Counted from the first letter of the stretch, positions 1 through 7,108 are shown. The stretch is 10,165 nucleotides of DNA from CAYSUS01 sp964434165 (GCA_964434165.1 CAYSUS010000172.1:1-10165), one strand, 5' to 3'. Notes: generated from the letters alone by a model not told the origin. Translations and numbers: made by a program.

Positions 1-70
1 TTTTTGTATGGTCCCTTCCGTGGCCCGATACCGCGGCGAGCCGCTCCTCGCCGCCGATGGTCCGATGGGC

Positions 71-76
71 TACAAT
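71..76 (+). promoter_or_regulatory. possible -10 element upstream of thyX
   Basis: TACAAT matches five of six bases of the bacterial -10 consensus. It would start transcription near base 83, about 90 bases before the chosen thyX start. No good -35 hexamer lies at the expected distance, so this rests on one hexamer only. Confidence 0.2.
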
Positions 77-171
77 GCCGGTCTTGCGAAGCGGCCGGCC
101 GGGCCGGTCGGCGCGGGGAATGCCAACGTTCACTTCGGATCGGCAGGGCCGTGGAGAGGACGCGGTCGGGG

Positions 172-1107
172 ATGGAAGGTCGTGCTGGGGTGCTCGAGGG
201 GCTGCGCTGGAAGAAGCTGCCCGTTCTTGGAGAGGGCTGGGTCTGCCTGGTCGATTGCATGGGCGACGATCGGGCGGTGGTCCAGGCCGCGCGCGTCAGC
301 TACGGCGAGGGCACGCGCCGCGTTTCCGACGACCGCACGCTGATCCGGTATCTGATGCGGCACCGCCACACCACGCCGTTCGAGATGGCCGAGCTGAAGT
401 TCCTCGTGCGCGTCCCCATGGACTGCTGGCGCCAGTGGATCCGGCATCGCACGGCCTCGGTCAACGAGTACAGCACGCGGTACTCGGTGGCCGTCGACGC
501 CGCCCAGACCACCCCGCCCGACGGCTGGCGCTTGCAGGCCTCCTCGAACCGCCAGGGGAGCGACGGCGTCGTCGAGGAGCCGCGGGGCGAGGAGCTGTCC
601 GCGGAGGAGGCCGACTTGCAGCGCCGCGCCCGCGAGGTCTATCAGAGGCGGATCGAGCTGGGGGTCGCCCGGGAACAGGCTCGCAAGGATCTGCCGCTCT
701 CCACGTTCACCGAGGCCTACTGGAAGGTCGATCTTCACAACCTGCTGCACTTCCTCGAGCTCCGCATGGACGCGTCGGCCCAGTGGGAGATTCGCCAGTA
801 CGCCCAGGCGATGGGCGTGCAGATCGTGCGCCCGCTGTTCCCGCTCGTCTGGGAGGCCTTCGAGGACTACCGGCTCGGCGCGGTCGCCCTGAGCCGGCTC
901 GACCGGGGCGTGATCGCGCGGCTGGTCGCGGCGGGCCGGATACCGGCGACCGAAGAGGATTTCCTCAGCGCCCAAGATCCGTCGTGGTGCCAGCGGGAGC
1001 GGTGCCGCGAGCGGGACGAGTGCCGGACCAAGCTCGTCGGGATGGGGGTTCTGCACCGGCAGGCACCCGGCTCCGACCCGCCGCGCTCTCCGCCTCAGGG
1101 GCCCTGA
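172..1107 (+). CDS. thyX: FAD-dependent thymidylate synthase ThyX
   Basis: Makes dTMP from dUMP using methylenetetrahydrofolate, with FAD/NADPH as reductant, in the cytoplasm. The ThyX signature RHRTASVNEYSTRYS is at residues 91-105, with HTTPFEM before it (66-72). The dUMP-binding arginine region ELRMDASAQWEIR spans residues 196-208. The protein has 311 residues, longer than compact ThyX proteins of about 220. The extra length is a segment between the signature and the dUMP site (about 110-150) and a C-terminal tail. I chose ATG 172 because GGAGAGGA lies about 11 bases upstream. The open frame reaches back to base 4, and a GTG at 151 is possible but has no good ribosome site. The tail has three cysteines (273, 278, 284). 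The column after MDA is Ser where a His is common. The next gene starts 63 bases downstream and may be co-transcribed. The family call is firm; the exact start is less so. Confidence 0.95.
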   Translation: MEGRAGVLEGLRWKKLPVLGEGWVCLVDCMGDDRAVVQAARVSYGEGTRRVSDDRTLIRYLMRHRHTTPFEMAELKFLVRVPMDCWRQWIRHRTASVNEYSTRYSVAVDAAQTTPPDGWRLQASSNRQGSDGVVEEPRGEELSAEEADLQRRAREVYQRRIELGVAREQARKDLPLSTFTEAYWKVDLHNLLHFLELRMDASAQWEIRQYAQAMGVQIVRPLFPLVWEAFEDYRLGAVALSRLDRGVIARLVAAGRIPATEEDFLSAQDPSWCQRERCRERDECRTKLVGMGVLHRQAPGSDPPRSPPQGP

Positions 1108-1170
1108 CGCCCGCCCTGCATACTCGCCAGATCGACTCTTCGTCAACGACCCCAGAGGAGCCCACCCGCC

Positions 1171-1569
1171 ATGAAGGACCTCGACACCACCAGGGCTGAA
1201 CTGATGGATCTCTCGCAGCGACTGCTGGACGCCATCAGCGAGGCCGATTGGGAGACCTACAGCCGTCTTTGCGACCCGAGCATCACGGCGATCGAGCCGG
1301 AGAGCCACGGGAACCTGGTCGAGGGGATGGACTTCCACGCCTACTACTTCGACCTGGGCCCGGGCAGCAATCCGCGGAACACGACGATCTCCTCGCCGCA
1401 CCTGCGCATGCTGGGCGACACGGCCGTCGTCAGCTACGTGCGCATGTCGCAGCAGATCGACGAGGGGGGCAAGCCTGCGACGCTGTGCTTTTCCGAGACG
1501 CGGGTGTGGCACCGCGACGCCGAGGGCAACTGGCGAAACATCCACGTCCACCGGTCGCGGTGCGCGTAG
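1171..1569 (+). CDS. CaMKII-association-domain (NTF2-fold) small protein
   Basis: A 132-residue cytoplasmic protein that matches, over nearly its whole length, the oligomerisation domain known from calcium/calmodulin kinase II and found alone in many bacteria. Recognisable stretches are DWETYSRLCDPSITAIEPES (residues 26-45), NLVEGMDFHAYYF (47-59) and the C-terminal ETRVWHRDAEGNWRNIHVH. The fold forms a cone with a deep pocket and usually assembles into rings. The role of the bacterial stand-alone form is not settled, and no catalytic residues can be assigned here. There is no signal peptide. AGAGGAG lies 10 bases before the ATG. It starts 63 bases after thyX and may share its transcript. Its last 136 bases overlap the open frame of the rhomboid gene on the other strand. 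Confidence 0.9.
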   Translation: MKDLDTTRAELMDLSQRLLDAISEADWETYSRLCDPSITAIEPESHGNLVEGMDFHAYYFDLGPGSNPRNTTISSPHLRMLGDTAVVSYVRMSQQIDEGGKPATLCFSETRVWHRDAEGNWRNIHVHRSRCA

Positions 1570-2381
1570 CGCCGCGGGCCCGACAGGGCCGGCCCTCCCT
1601 CAAGACTTCCGAAGTCTGCCCGAGCTCCGAAGTCTCGGCCGTGTGTCCGGTCCTGCGACAACAGCCAGTGGGCCCCGTGGCGGCGCACCCACTCGTATTG
1701 GGCGTGGCCGGGGCAGGCGATCAGCGCGCCCAGCACCAGCAGCGTGGCCCCCACGGCCAGCCCGATCCAAAGCCGCCGTCGCCGCGCCTCGAACGCCGCC
1801 GCCGCGTACAACAGCCCGAAGGCGAACCCGGCCCCGTGCGCGATGTTGGCCACGTTCATCAGTCCGACCCGCGTGGCGACGATGCAGAACACGAACCAGC
1901 CGAGGAGCAGCGTGGAGGTGGTGCTGTCGCAGACGGCCTCGAACTCGGGGTGACGCCGCCGTCCCAGGTAGAGGACGCCGAACAACCCGTAAACGATGCC
2001 CGAAAGACCCACAATCCGGACCGGGTCATGGCGGTGATAGCTGCCGATGCAGTATTCGGGCATCATGGAGACGTAGCCCAGCACGATCACGAGGCCCAGG
2101 AAGCGGTACGACCCGAAGCGGGTCTCCAGCGCGGGGCCGAAGACCACGAGCCAATAGACGTTGAAGGCGGCGTGGAGCAGGTCCCCGTGCATCAGGCAGG
2201 TGGTGAACGGCCGCCAGAGCTGGCCGCGCCAGATGCTCGGCAGAATCCCGAGCCAGTCGTTGTAGTAGGGGAGAGCCAGGTCGGGGCGGATCTCGAAGAC
2301 CAACTGAAGGGCCACGGCCACGGCGGCCACGATCAGCGTGACCGGCGTGCGCTCGAAGTTGATGGCGGGGCGGGGGAGCAT
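1434..2381 (-). CDS. rhomboid family intramembrane serine protease
   Basis: A polytopic inner-membrane protease that cuts transmembrane segments of other membrane proteins. The catalytic pair is visible: Ser127 in GLSGIVYG and His182 in NIAHGAGFAFG. The upstream LLHAAFN motif supplies His70 and Asn74 (HxxxN), which line the oxyanion side in known rhomboids. Hydrophobic segments lie near residues 13-29, 66-85, 94-108, 124-139, 157-171, 180-197 and 205-223. The open frame gives 315 residues. The last 45 or so have no rhomboid character and are the antisense of the neighbouring gene, so either the tail is real but unconserved or the frame is disturbed near 1600-1640. The ATG at 2381 has GAGG touching it with no spacing. 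With a candidate promoter ending just upstream, it may be translated from a leaderless message. It is divergent from the ParA gene. Confidence 0.9.
   Translation of the reverse strand: MLPRPAINFERTPVTLIVAAVAVALQLVFEIRPDLALPYYNDWLGILPSIWRGQLWRPFTTCLMHGDLLHAAFNVYWLVVFGPALETRFGSYRFLGLVIVLGYVSMMPEYCIGSYHRHDPVRIVGLSGIVYGLFGVLYLGRRRHPEFEAVCDSTTSTLLLGWFVFCIVATRVGLMNVANIAHGAGFAFGLLYAAAAFEARRRRLWIGLAVGATLLVLGALIACPGHAQYEWVRRHGAHWLLSQDRTHGRDFGARADFGSLEGGPALSGPRRYAHRDRWTWMFRQLPSASRCHTRVSEKHSVAGLPPSSICCDMRT
1608..1635. repeat. short direct repeat inside the rhomboid tail
   Basis: TCCGAAGTCT occurs at 1608-1617 and again at 1626-1635, an 18-base period. On the minus strand this encodes two ADFG/RDFG-like units. 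AGACTTCCGAAGTCT (1603-1617) is also a small hairpin with a 6-bp stem. It lies between the end of the plus-strand gene and the conserved part of the rhomboid gene, but has no T run that would make it a clear terminator. Confidence 0.5.
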
Positions 2382-2388
2382 CCTCGCG

Positions 2389-2417
2389 TTTGTAGCACAT
2401 CGGGACGACCCCGCCAA
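2389..2417 (-). promoter_or_regulatory. candidate promoter of the rhomboid gene
   Basis: On the minus strand, TTGGCG (2417-2412) and TACAAA (2394-2389) are spaced by 17 bases. Each matches four of six consensus bases. Transcription would begin at or within a few bases of the ATG at 2381, giving a leaderless or nearly leaderless message. That agrees with the lack of a properly spaced ribosome site. Confidence 0.35.
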
Positions 2418-2508
2418 TCGCCGGCGGAAACGGGCCGCGCTCGCGGCAGCCCCTTCGCGTCCCGGCTGCTTCGTTCGCGGCCGATCGCTCCCTCCTGCGT
2501 ACCCCCTT

Positions 2509-2524
2509 TGGGGCCCGGGCCCCA
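2509..2524. repeat. perfect 16-bp palindrome between divergent genes
   Basis: TGGGGCCCGGGCCCCA is a perfect palindrome. As RNA, the stem can extend outward through two G-U pairs and two more C-G pairs to about 2505-2528. It lies just upstream of the parA promoter region and between the rhomboid and parA promoters. It could be an operator for a dimeric regulator. It is not followed by T residues, so an intrinsic terminator is unlikely. Confidence 0.6.
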
Positions 2525-2532
2525 GGGGCAGG

Positions 2533-2562
2533 TTCCGCCGGAGCTGTCGCGTTTCGTATAAT
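2533..2562 (+). promoter_or_regulatory. candidate parA promoter
   Basis: A perfect TATAAT lies at 2557-2562 in otherwise GC-rich sequence. The best -35 match at 18-base spacing is TTCCGC (2533-2538), which is weak. Transcription would start near 2569, about 30 bases before the parA start at 2600. Confidence 0.5.
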
Positions 2563-2587
2563 CGGGCTTCCTCCAGACCCCTGCCAG

Positions 2588-2594
2588 AAAAGGA
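2588..2594 (+). promoter_or_regulatory. ribosome binding site that decides the parA start
   Basis: AAAAGGA ends six bases or fewer before ATG 2600 but touches ATG 2594. Normal spacing favours the second ATG, which removes two residues from the longest possible protein. Confidence 0.55.
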
Positions 2595-2599
2595 TGTCG

Positions 2600-3394
2600 A
2601 TGCGCTCGATCGCCGTGATGAACCAGAAGGGAGGCGTGGGCAAGACGACCACGGCGGTGAATCTCTCCGCGGCGCTGGCGGCCGCGGGCCGCCGCGTCTG
2701 CCTCGTCGATCTCGATCCCCAGGCCCACGCCTCGTTGCACGTGGGCATCGAGCCACGGGGAGACCAGCTCTCGGTGTACGACGTGCTGACGGGAAACACG
2801 CCGCTTGCCGACGTCCGCCGCCAAGTGGACGAGAACTTCCTGGTCGTTCCCTCGGACCTCGACCTGGCCGCGGCGGAGGTCGAGCTGGCGGGGATCGTGG
2901 GGCGCGAGCTGATCCTGCGCGACAGGCTCCAGGAGGACGGCGCCGAGTTCGACTACCTCATCGTCGATTGCCCGCCCTCGCTGGGTGTGCTCACGCTCAA
3001 CGCCCTGGCCGCGATCCGCGAGGTGTTCATTCCGCTCCAGCCGCATTTCCTGGCCCTGCACGGACTGAGCAAGCTCCTGGAGACGATCGACCTGGTGGCC
3101 AAGCGGCTGAACCGCCAGCTCAAGATCGCCGGCGTCATCTTCTGCATGTACGACTCCGGCACGCGCCTGGCCCAGGAAGTGAGCCACGACGTGGAGGAGT
3201 ACTTCGCCGGGTCGGGCGATCGCGAGTCGCCGTGGTCTGGCGTGCGGATCTTCGAGTCCCGCGTGCGCCGCAACGTGCGCCTCGCCGAGGCCCCCAGCCA
3301 CGGCCAGTCGATCTTCCAGTACGCCCCCGATTCGAACGGGGCGGAGGACTACCGGCTGCTGGCCGAAGAGGTCCTGCGGGTGTGCCCGCCTTAG
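2600..3394 (+). CDS. parA: ParA/Soj-type ATPase
   Basis: A 264-residue cytoplasmic ATPase of the ParA/MinD superfamily. It forms ATP dimers that bind DNA non-specifically and move chromosomes or other cargo. The deviant Walker A motif is KGGVGKTT (residues 10-17), with the signature lysine at 10. The switch motif is LVDLDPQ (35-41), and Walker B is LIVDCPP (120-126). The C-terminal RNVRLAEAPSHGQSI (224-238) is typical of Soj proteins. There is no N-terminal helix-turn-helix, so it resembles the short chromosomal type rather than P1-type plasmid ParA. No ParB and no obvious partner lies next to it: the neighbours are a divergent rhomboid gene and, 280 bases downstream, an outer-membrane protein gene. 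It may therefore position something other than the origin. The family is certain; the cargo is unknown. An ATG at 2594 would add two residues. Confidence 0.95.
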   Translation: MRSIAVMNQKGGVGKTTTAVNLSAALAAAGRRVCLVDLDPQAHASLHVGIEPRGDQLSVYDVLTGNTPLADVRRQVDENFLVVPSDLDLAAAEVELAGIVGRELILRDRLQEDGAEFDYLIVDCPPSLGVLTLNALAAIREVFIPLQPHFLALHGLSKLLETIDLVAKRLNRQLKIAGVIFCMYDSGTRLAQEVSHDVEEYFAGSGDRESPWSGVRIFESRVRRNVRLAEAPSHGQSIFQYAPDSNGAEDYRLLAEEVLRVCPP

Positions 3395-3430
3395 CGCAGG
3401 GCCGCCCGCGGCCCGCCTGCTCGTTGCCGC

Positions 3431-3464
3431 GCGGTCCGGCCGATAGGCCCCACGGCCGGCCCGC
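3431..3464. repeat. inverted repeat after parA
   Basis: GCGGTCCGGCC (3431-3441) and GGCCGGCCCGC (3454-3464) pair over 11 positions with one mismatch, around a 12-base loop. The hairpin begins 37 bases after the parA stop. It lacks a T run, so it may mark the 3' end of the transcript or stabilise it rather than act as a classical terminator. Confidence 0.4.
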
Positions 3465-3660
3465 AAGGGGCAATCCCGCGATCCGCTTCTGACGGTTCTG
3501 GTGATCTTGCCGGCGCCGTTCTGCGCGTGGCTTAACGAGACCTGGACGGTGGCGACGGTTGCCGCAACCGGCCCGGGCCAAAACCCGACGCGTGGCATCG
3601 AATTGCCGAGACCGCAGCGCGCACGCGGACGATGGTTCTAGTGAAGGACGCGGCGAGCGG

Positions 3661-3668
3661 AGAAGGAG
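3661..3668 (+). promoter_or_regulatory. strong ribosome binding site of the BBP7-like gene
   Basis: AGAAGGAG lies five bases before ATG 3674 and eight before ATG 3677. It excludes the longer frame that opens at 3632 and places the signal peptide at the N-terminus. Confidence 0.8.
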
Positions 3669-3673
3669 TATTC

Positions 3674-5452
3674 ATGATGAAGCGTATCCTCATCGCCACC
3701 CTGATGGCGGTCGGGGGATGGGCCAGCCAGGCCGGGGCCCAGATCGGGCTGTACGGCGCTCCGGAGGCGATCGACCTCGGGGGGCCGGAGTCGGCCGCCG
3801 TCCCTCGGTCTTGGCACCAGCCCCAGCGGGGCTCCTACCGCGACACGTGGGAGCCGATCCCGCGAAGCCGCGCGCCCGCCCCCGTCATGGACACACGCGA
3901 GGCGGCCGGCGTCTATGGCGATCCAAGCCGGCACGTGCCGGAGGGCCGCCCCGTCGCTCCCCCAAGGCAATACGAACGCCGCCGCATGGCGCCTGGGCGC
4001 TGGCCGCAGCCGGCCTACGTTTCTCAGCGCCCGACATTCGGGCCGAGCCTGACGCCGCCGCGGGCGATCCTGGCCCTGCCCGAGCGGGCCTACGCCGAGG
4101 AAGCGGGCGACGTGCCTGGCGACCCGTCGCCCGAGGCGCGGCCGGCCTCGCCCGCGGAGCGTCCCGTCGCGCCCCCGCCGCGTCCCGGGCCGGCGCCCGA
4201 CGACGCGCACGCGGCGCACGTCCCCGCGCCGACCGAGCCCAAGATCGACCCGGTGCCGATGGCCCCCGAGGCCCCCGCCCCGCATCTGGCCCCGCCCCGT
4301 GAGGTGCGGCCGGACCGGGAGGGCCGCAGCATCGTGGACCAGTTGATCGAGGAATCGAAGGATCCAAAGCGCGTGTACGGCCAGTTCGGCACCGATCAAA
4401 GCCCGTTGGCCCAGGCGGCCTGCGGCCCCTGTGCGGAGGGCGCGGTCCCCTGCGACCCGCCCTGCGACTACCGCCCCTGGTACGCCTCGGCCTCGATGCT
4501 CGTCATGGGGCGGGACGAGCCGAACCGTTACTGGACGAGCTACGAGACAGGCAACAACCCCAATCAACTCCTCCACACCAACGATATCCACCTGGAGTGG
4601 CGCGGCGGCGGCGAGATCCGCTTCGGGCGGCGGTTCTGTTGCGGGACCATGGCCGTGGAGGCCGCCTACTGGACGCTCAAGCCCTTCACGGGGCACGCCA
4701 GCATCACGCACGCCTCGGGCGTGAGCACGCCGATCGACCTGCGGCAGGTCTGGTTCTACCGCGACGCGGGGGACTGGGACATGGCGGCCGATCTGTTCGA
4801 CGGCGCCGTGGAGCACCGCATCTCCCGCCGCAACGAAGTGCACAACGTGGAGATCAACTTCCTCCGCACCGGCATGCTCTGCGATCCGCAGATCCCGCTG
4901 GACGTGAACTGGGGCCTGGGCGTGCGATGGTTCCACTTCGAGGAGGACCTCACGCTGGCCGCCCTGCGAAACGGAACCTGGGGCGCCGACCCGACCCGCG
5001 AGGCCTACCTGGACGAGAACCTGGTGAACAACCTGGTCGGGCTGCAGATGATCGTGGACCTCAAGTACTACATCCACCCGAACTGGCGGCTGTCGGCGAC
5101 GCCGCGGATCGGGATTTACAACAACCACGTCGATCAGAACTTCCGCGTCTATCGCGGCGACGGGACGGTGGCAGCCCCGCAGCCCGGCTCGGGCGTTGCC
5201 GGCTCCTATCCCGTGCAAACCTCCACGGACACGCTGTCGTTCCTCACCGAGGTCGATCTGGGCGTGGACTGGAGATTCGCCCGAAACTGGAGCGCCGGAG
5301 TCGGCTATCGCGTGGTGATCGCGACCGGGTTGGGCCTGGCCGACAACCAGATCCCGCACTACCTGATCGACCTGCCCGAGGTGGGGCACATCGACCACAA
5401 CGGCCATCTCATCCTGCACGGTGCTTTCGCTAGACTGACGTACAACTTCTGA
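3674..5452 (+). CDS. BBP7-family outer membrane beta-barrel protein
   Basis: A 592-residue exported protein. Residues 1-22 form a signal peptide (MMKRIL, a hydrophobic core, then a QAGA/Q cleavage site). Residues 23-215 are rich in Pro, Ala and Arg and look disordered, like a periplasmic linker. A cysteine cluster follows (ACGPC...VPC...PPC, residues 250-264). The barrel domain then begins with RPWYASASMLVMGRDE, includes GGGEIRFGRRF (311-321) and AVEAAYWTL, and ends in LTYNF. A terminal aromatic residue is typical of outer-membrane barrels. Alternating hydrophobic strands run to the end. The family is known almost only from planctomycetes, and its transported substrate is unknown. The start is set by a strong ribosome site; the adjacent ATG 3677 is equally possible. 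It is a single-gene unit with a terminator at 5625. The long Pro-rich N-terminal part is not needed for the barrel and may reach into the periplasm. Confidence 0.88.
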   Translation: MMKRILIATLMAVGGWASQAGAQIGLYGAPEAIDLGGPESAAVPRSWHQPQRGSYRDTWEPIPRSRAPAPVMDTREAAGVYGDPSRHVPEGRPVAPPRQYERRRMAPGRWPQPAYVSQRPTFGPSLTPPRAILALPERAYAEEAGDVPGDPSPEARPASPAERPVAPPPRPGPAPDDAHAAHVPAPTEPKIDPVPMAPEAPAPHLAPPREVRPDREGRSIVDQLIEESKDPKRVYGQFGTDQSPLAQAACGPCAEGAVPCDPPCDYRPWYASASMLVMGRDEPNRYWTSYETGNNPNQLLHTNDIHLEWRGGGEIRFGRRFCCGTMAVEAAYWTLKPFTGHASITHASGVSTPIDLRQVWFYRDAGDWDMAADLFDGAVEHRISRRNEVHNVEINFLRTGMLCDPQIPLDVNWGLGVRWFHFEEDLTLAALRNGTWGADPTREAYLDENLVNNLVGLQMIVDLKYYIHPNWRLSATPRIGIYNNHVDQNFRVYRGDGTVAAPQPGSGVAGSYPVQTSTDTLSFLTEVDLGVDWRFARNWSAGVGYRVVIATGLGLADNQIPHYLIDLPEVGHIDHNGHLILHGAFARLTYNF

Positions 5453-5464
5453 GTCGTGCTTCGC

Positions 5465-5490
5465 GGATTGGGAAGTCGCCGTCCCAATCC
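5465..5490 (+). repeat. hairpin just after the BBP7-like gene
   Basis: GGATTGGGA (5465-5473) and TCCCAATCC (5482-5490) form a perfect 9-bp stem with an 8-base loop, starting 13 bases after the stop codon. No T run follows, so it is more likely an mRNA-stabilising or regulatory hairpin than the terminator, which lies 135 bases further on. Confidence 0.55.
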
Positions 5491-5624
5491 CTGGCAACAG
5501 GCCAAGCAGGAGGCAAACGCACTCCATACGCATCACCTCGGGGCCCCAGGCAAGCGGGATACCAGCGAGTTCCCCGCCCCAGTGACACCGAAGACGGTAA
5601 ACCCGAGTGCACGGCCGAGAGGAT

Positions 5625-5666
5625 CAACAAGGGCGGCAGAGAAGTCTGCCGCCCTTGTTGTTTCTT
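5625..5666 (+). terminator. strong intrinsic terminator after the BBP7-like gene
   Basis: CAACAAGGGCGGCAGA (5625-5640) pairs perfectly over 16 bp with TCTGCCGCCCTTGTTG (5645-5660) around a GAAG tetraloop, followed by TTTCTT. It ends plus-strand transcripts. It also faces the end of the minus-strand gene at 5693. In that direction the hairpin is followed by GATCCTCTC, without a T run, so it would work less well there. Confidence 0.88.
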
Positions 5667-5692
5667 GGCGCGTGTTCCGAGCCGTGCGATCG

Positions 5693-7108
5693 CTAGCGCG
5701 GCAGGTCCGCCGGCGTGGGGGCCAGGGGCCTGGCGGCTACGGCGGCCTGGGTGAAGCGGAGGCTCTCGACCAGGGCCTTGTCGGCCTCCTCCAGTCGAGG
5801 CAGCATCGGCTCCTCGATGGAGAAAGCGAGCACGACCTGATGCCCGTGCCGGTCGGCCACGCGGTAGTAGTGCCAGACCATGGGGACCTCCGTGGGCTTG
5901 CCCTGGACTTCCGTCTTGGCCTTGCCCTGGACCTCGACGCAGAACACGCGATGGTTGGCGCTGGAGGCGAACTGCGCGGCGCGGAGGAACCGGCCGAAGT
6001 TCTCACCCAGGGCCTTCTGCACGTCGGCCTGAAACTGCTGGAGCGTGACGTCCTGGCCCTGGCCCAGCTTGGGCATCCCCGAGATCGTGCAATTGACGAG
6101 CCACTCGTCGTTGACGTACCGCCCGAGCACGGCCGTCCGATTCTCGTCGCGCGCGACGTACCAGTCGCGGGAATGCACGATCCGCCAGCCGCCGGCCGGG
6201 GGCTGGAAGACAAGCTGCGTGCTGGCGGCGTCGGGCTCCAGCCGCATCCCCTGCAAGGCCGCATCGGACAGGGGCGCCGAAGGGGCCGCCGGGACGAGTT
6301 CCATCTGCATCTTGGCAACCACGTCCACGCCGCGAAGGATCGAGCCGGCGGAACGCTGCTCATTGATCGCCAGACCGAACCAGTTGATCCGCCGCGTCCG
6401 GAAATCGAACCGGTACTTGGCCTTCATGGCGATCGTGGTGGCCCCCCCTCCCACGGTTCCCTGAACCTGGCCCGACATCTCCGCGATCGCCGATTTCTCG
6501 GTCACCTTGACCAGCGTGCTCTTCGCGTCGCTGTGGACCACCTCGTCCAGGCCGAGAAGCAGGCCCATCACCTCCTTGTCGTGCTCCCACGAGGCATTCA
6601 GGGCGACGGGCTTCTCCGGGAGAAGCCGGTCCAAAACCAGGCTGTTGCCCACAATGTCAACCAGGTCCAGTTGATCGCGGGTCAGCGGCCCGACGGGGCA
6701 GAACAGCGTGATGCTCGTCCCGTCCGTCGCGGCGCCGATGAGCCGACGATCTTCGGGAAGCTCGGGCCGGACCGATTCGTTCTCGACCTTGATTACGGCC
6801 TCGGCCGCATCGTAGCGGCGGATCGACCGCCGCGGCAACGACGTGTTCGGATCGGTCTGGAGCAGACGCTCCTCGTACACGACCTTGGCCACCACGCTCA
6901 TCTTGGGGCGCGTGTGCTTCGGGTCGTCGGACACGACCAGGTCGCCGCCCACCTGGAGGGTCGCCTCGACCCGGTCGAACTGGTTCGGGGCGCGGTCGCT
7001 TTGCAGTTGATAGGTCTCCTGGGCTAAGGCAAGCGGACCCCAGGCCCATGTCACGCAGAACGCGACGGTGAGAACCCGGAAACGAGCGAAACGGGGCGGC
7101 ACAGACAT
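5693..7108 (-). CDS. exported protein of unknown function
   Basis: A 471-residue protein I do not recognise as a named family. Residues 1-29 form a signal peptide (Arg-rich start, hydrophobic core, ALA/Q cleavage site), so it is exported, probably to the periplasm. There is no lipobox and no later membrane segment. The N-terminal half (about 30-270) is rich in beta strands and charged residues, for example a GTVGGGATTIAMKAKYRFD stretch near 217-235. A short linker (272-285) leads to a second part (about 300-452) that begins GGWRIVHSRDWYV and ends in a helix carrying EEADKALVESLRF. That order resembles the PsbP/DcrB-like fold of secreted proteins, but this is only an impression. GAAGGG lies nine bases before the ATG. 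It is a single gene, divergent from the sigma-factor gene and convergent with the BBP7-like gene. It may be a conserved planctomycete envelope protein. Confidence 0.85.
   Translation of the reverse strand: MSVPPRFARFRVLTVAFCVTWAWGPLALAQETYQLQSDRAPNQFDRVEATLQVGGDLVVSDDPKHTRPKMSVVAKVVYEERLLQTDPNTSLPRRSIRRYDAAEAVIKVENESVRPELPEDRRLIGAATDGTSITLFCPVGPLTRDQLDLVDIVGNSLVLDRLLPEKPVALNASWEHDKEVMGLLLGLDEVVHSDAKSTLVKVTEKSAIAEMSGQVQGTVGGGATTIAMKAKYRFDFRTRRINWFGLAINEQRSAGSILRGVDVVAKMQMELVPAAPSAPLSDAALQGMRLEPDAASTQLVFQPPAGGWRIVHSRDWYVARDENRTAVLGRYVNDEWLVNCTISGMPKLGQGQDVTLQQFQADVQKALGENFGRFLRAAQFASSANHRVFCVEVQGKAKTEVQGKPTEVPMVWHYYRVADRHGHQVVLAFSIEEPMLPRLEEADKALVESLRFTQAAVAARPLAPTPADLPR

Noticed and set aside
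1..5. TTTTT at the left edge as the tail of an upstream terminator
   Set aside because: The hairpin that would precede it is outside the window, so it cannot be judged.
130..1551. 473-codon open frame on the minus strand
   Set aside because: It is a shadow of thyX and the CaMKII-domain gene, both of which have clear family motifs on the plus strand.
3638..5536. 632-codon open frame on the minus strand
   Set aside because: It is the antisense of the BBP7-like gene, has no ribosome site and no recognisable domain, and long antisense frames are common in DNA this GC-rich.
5490..5620. Possible riboswitch (c-di-GMP type suggested by GGCAAACGC)
   Set aside because: The conserved core does not match, and no plus-strand gene lies downstream to be regulated.
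5456..7027. 523-codon open frame on the plus strand
   Set aside because: It lies opposite the exported-protein gene, has a composition rich in Arg, Gly, Leu and His without domains, and crosses the strong terminator at 5625-5666.
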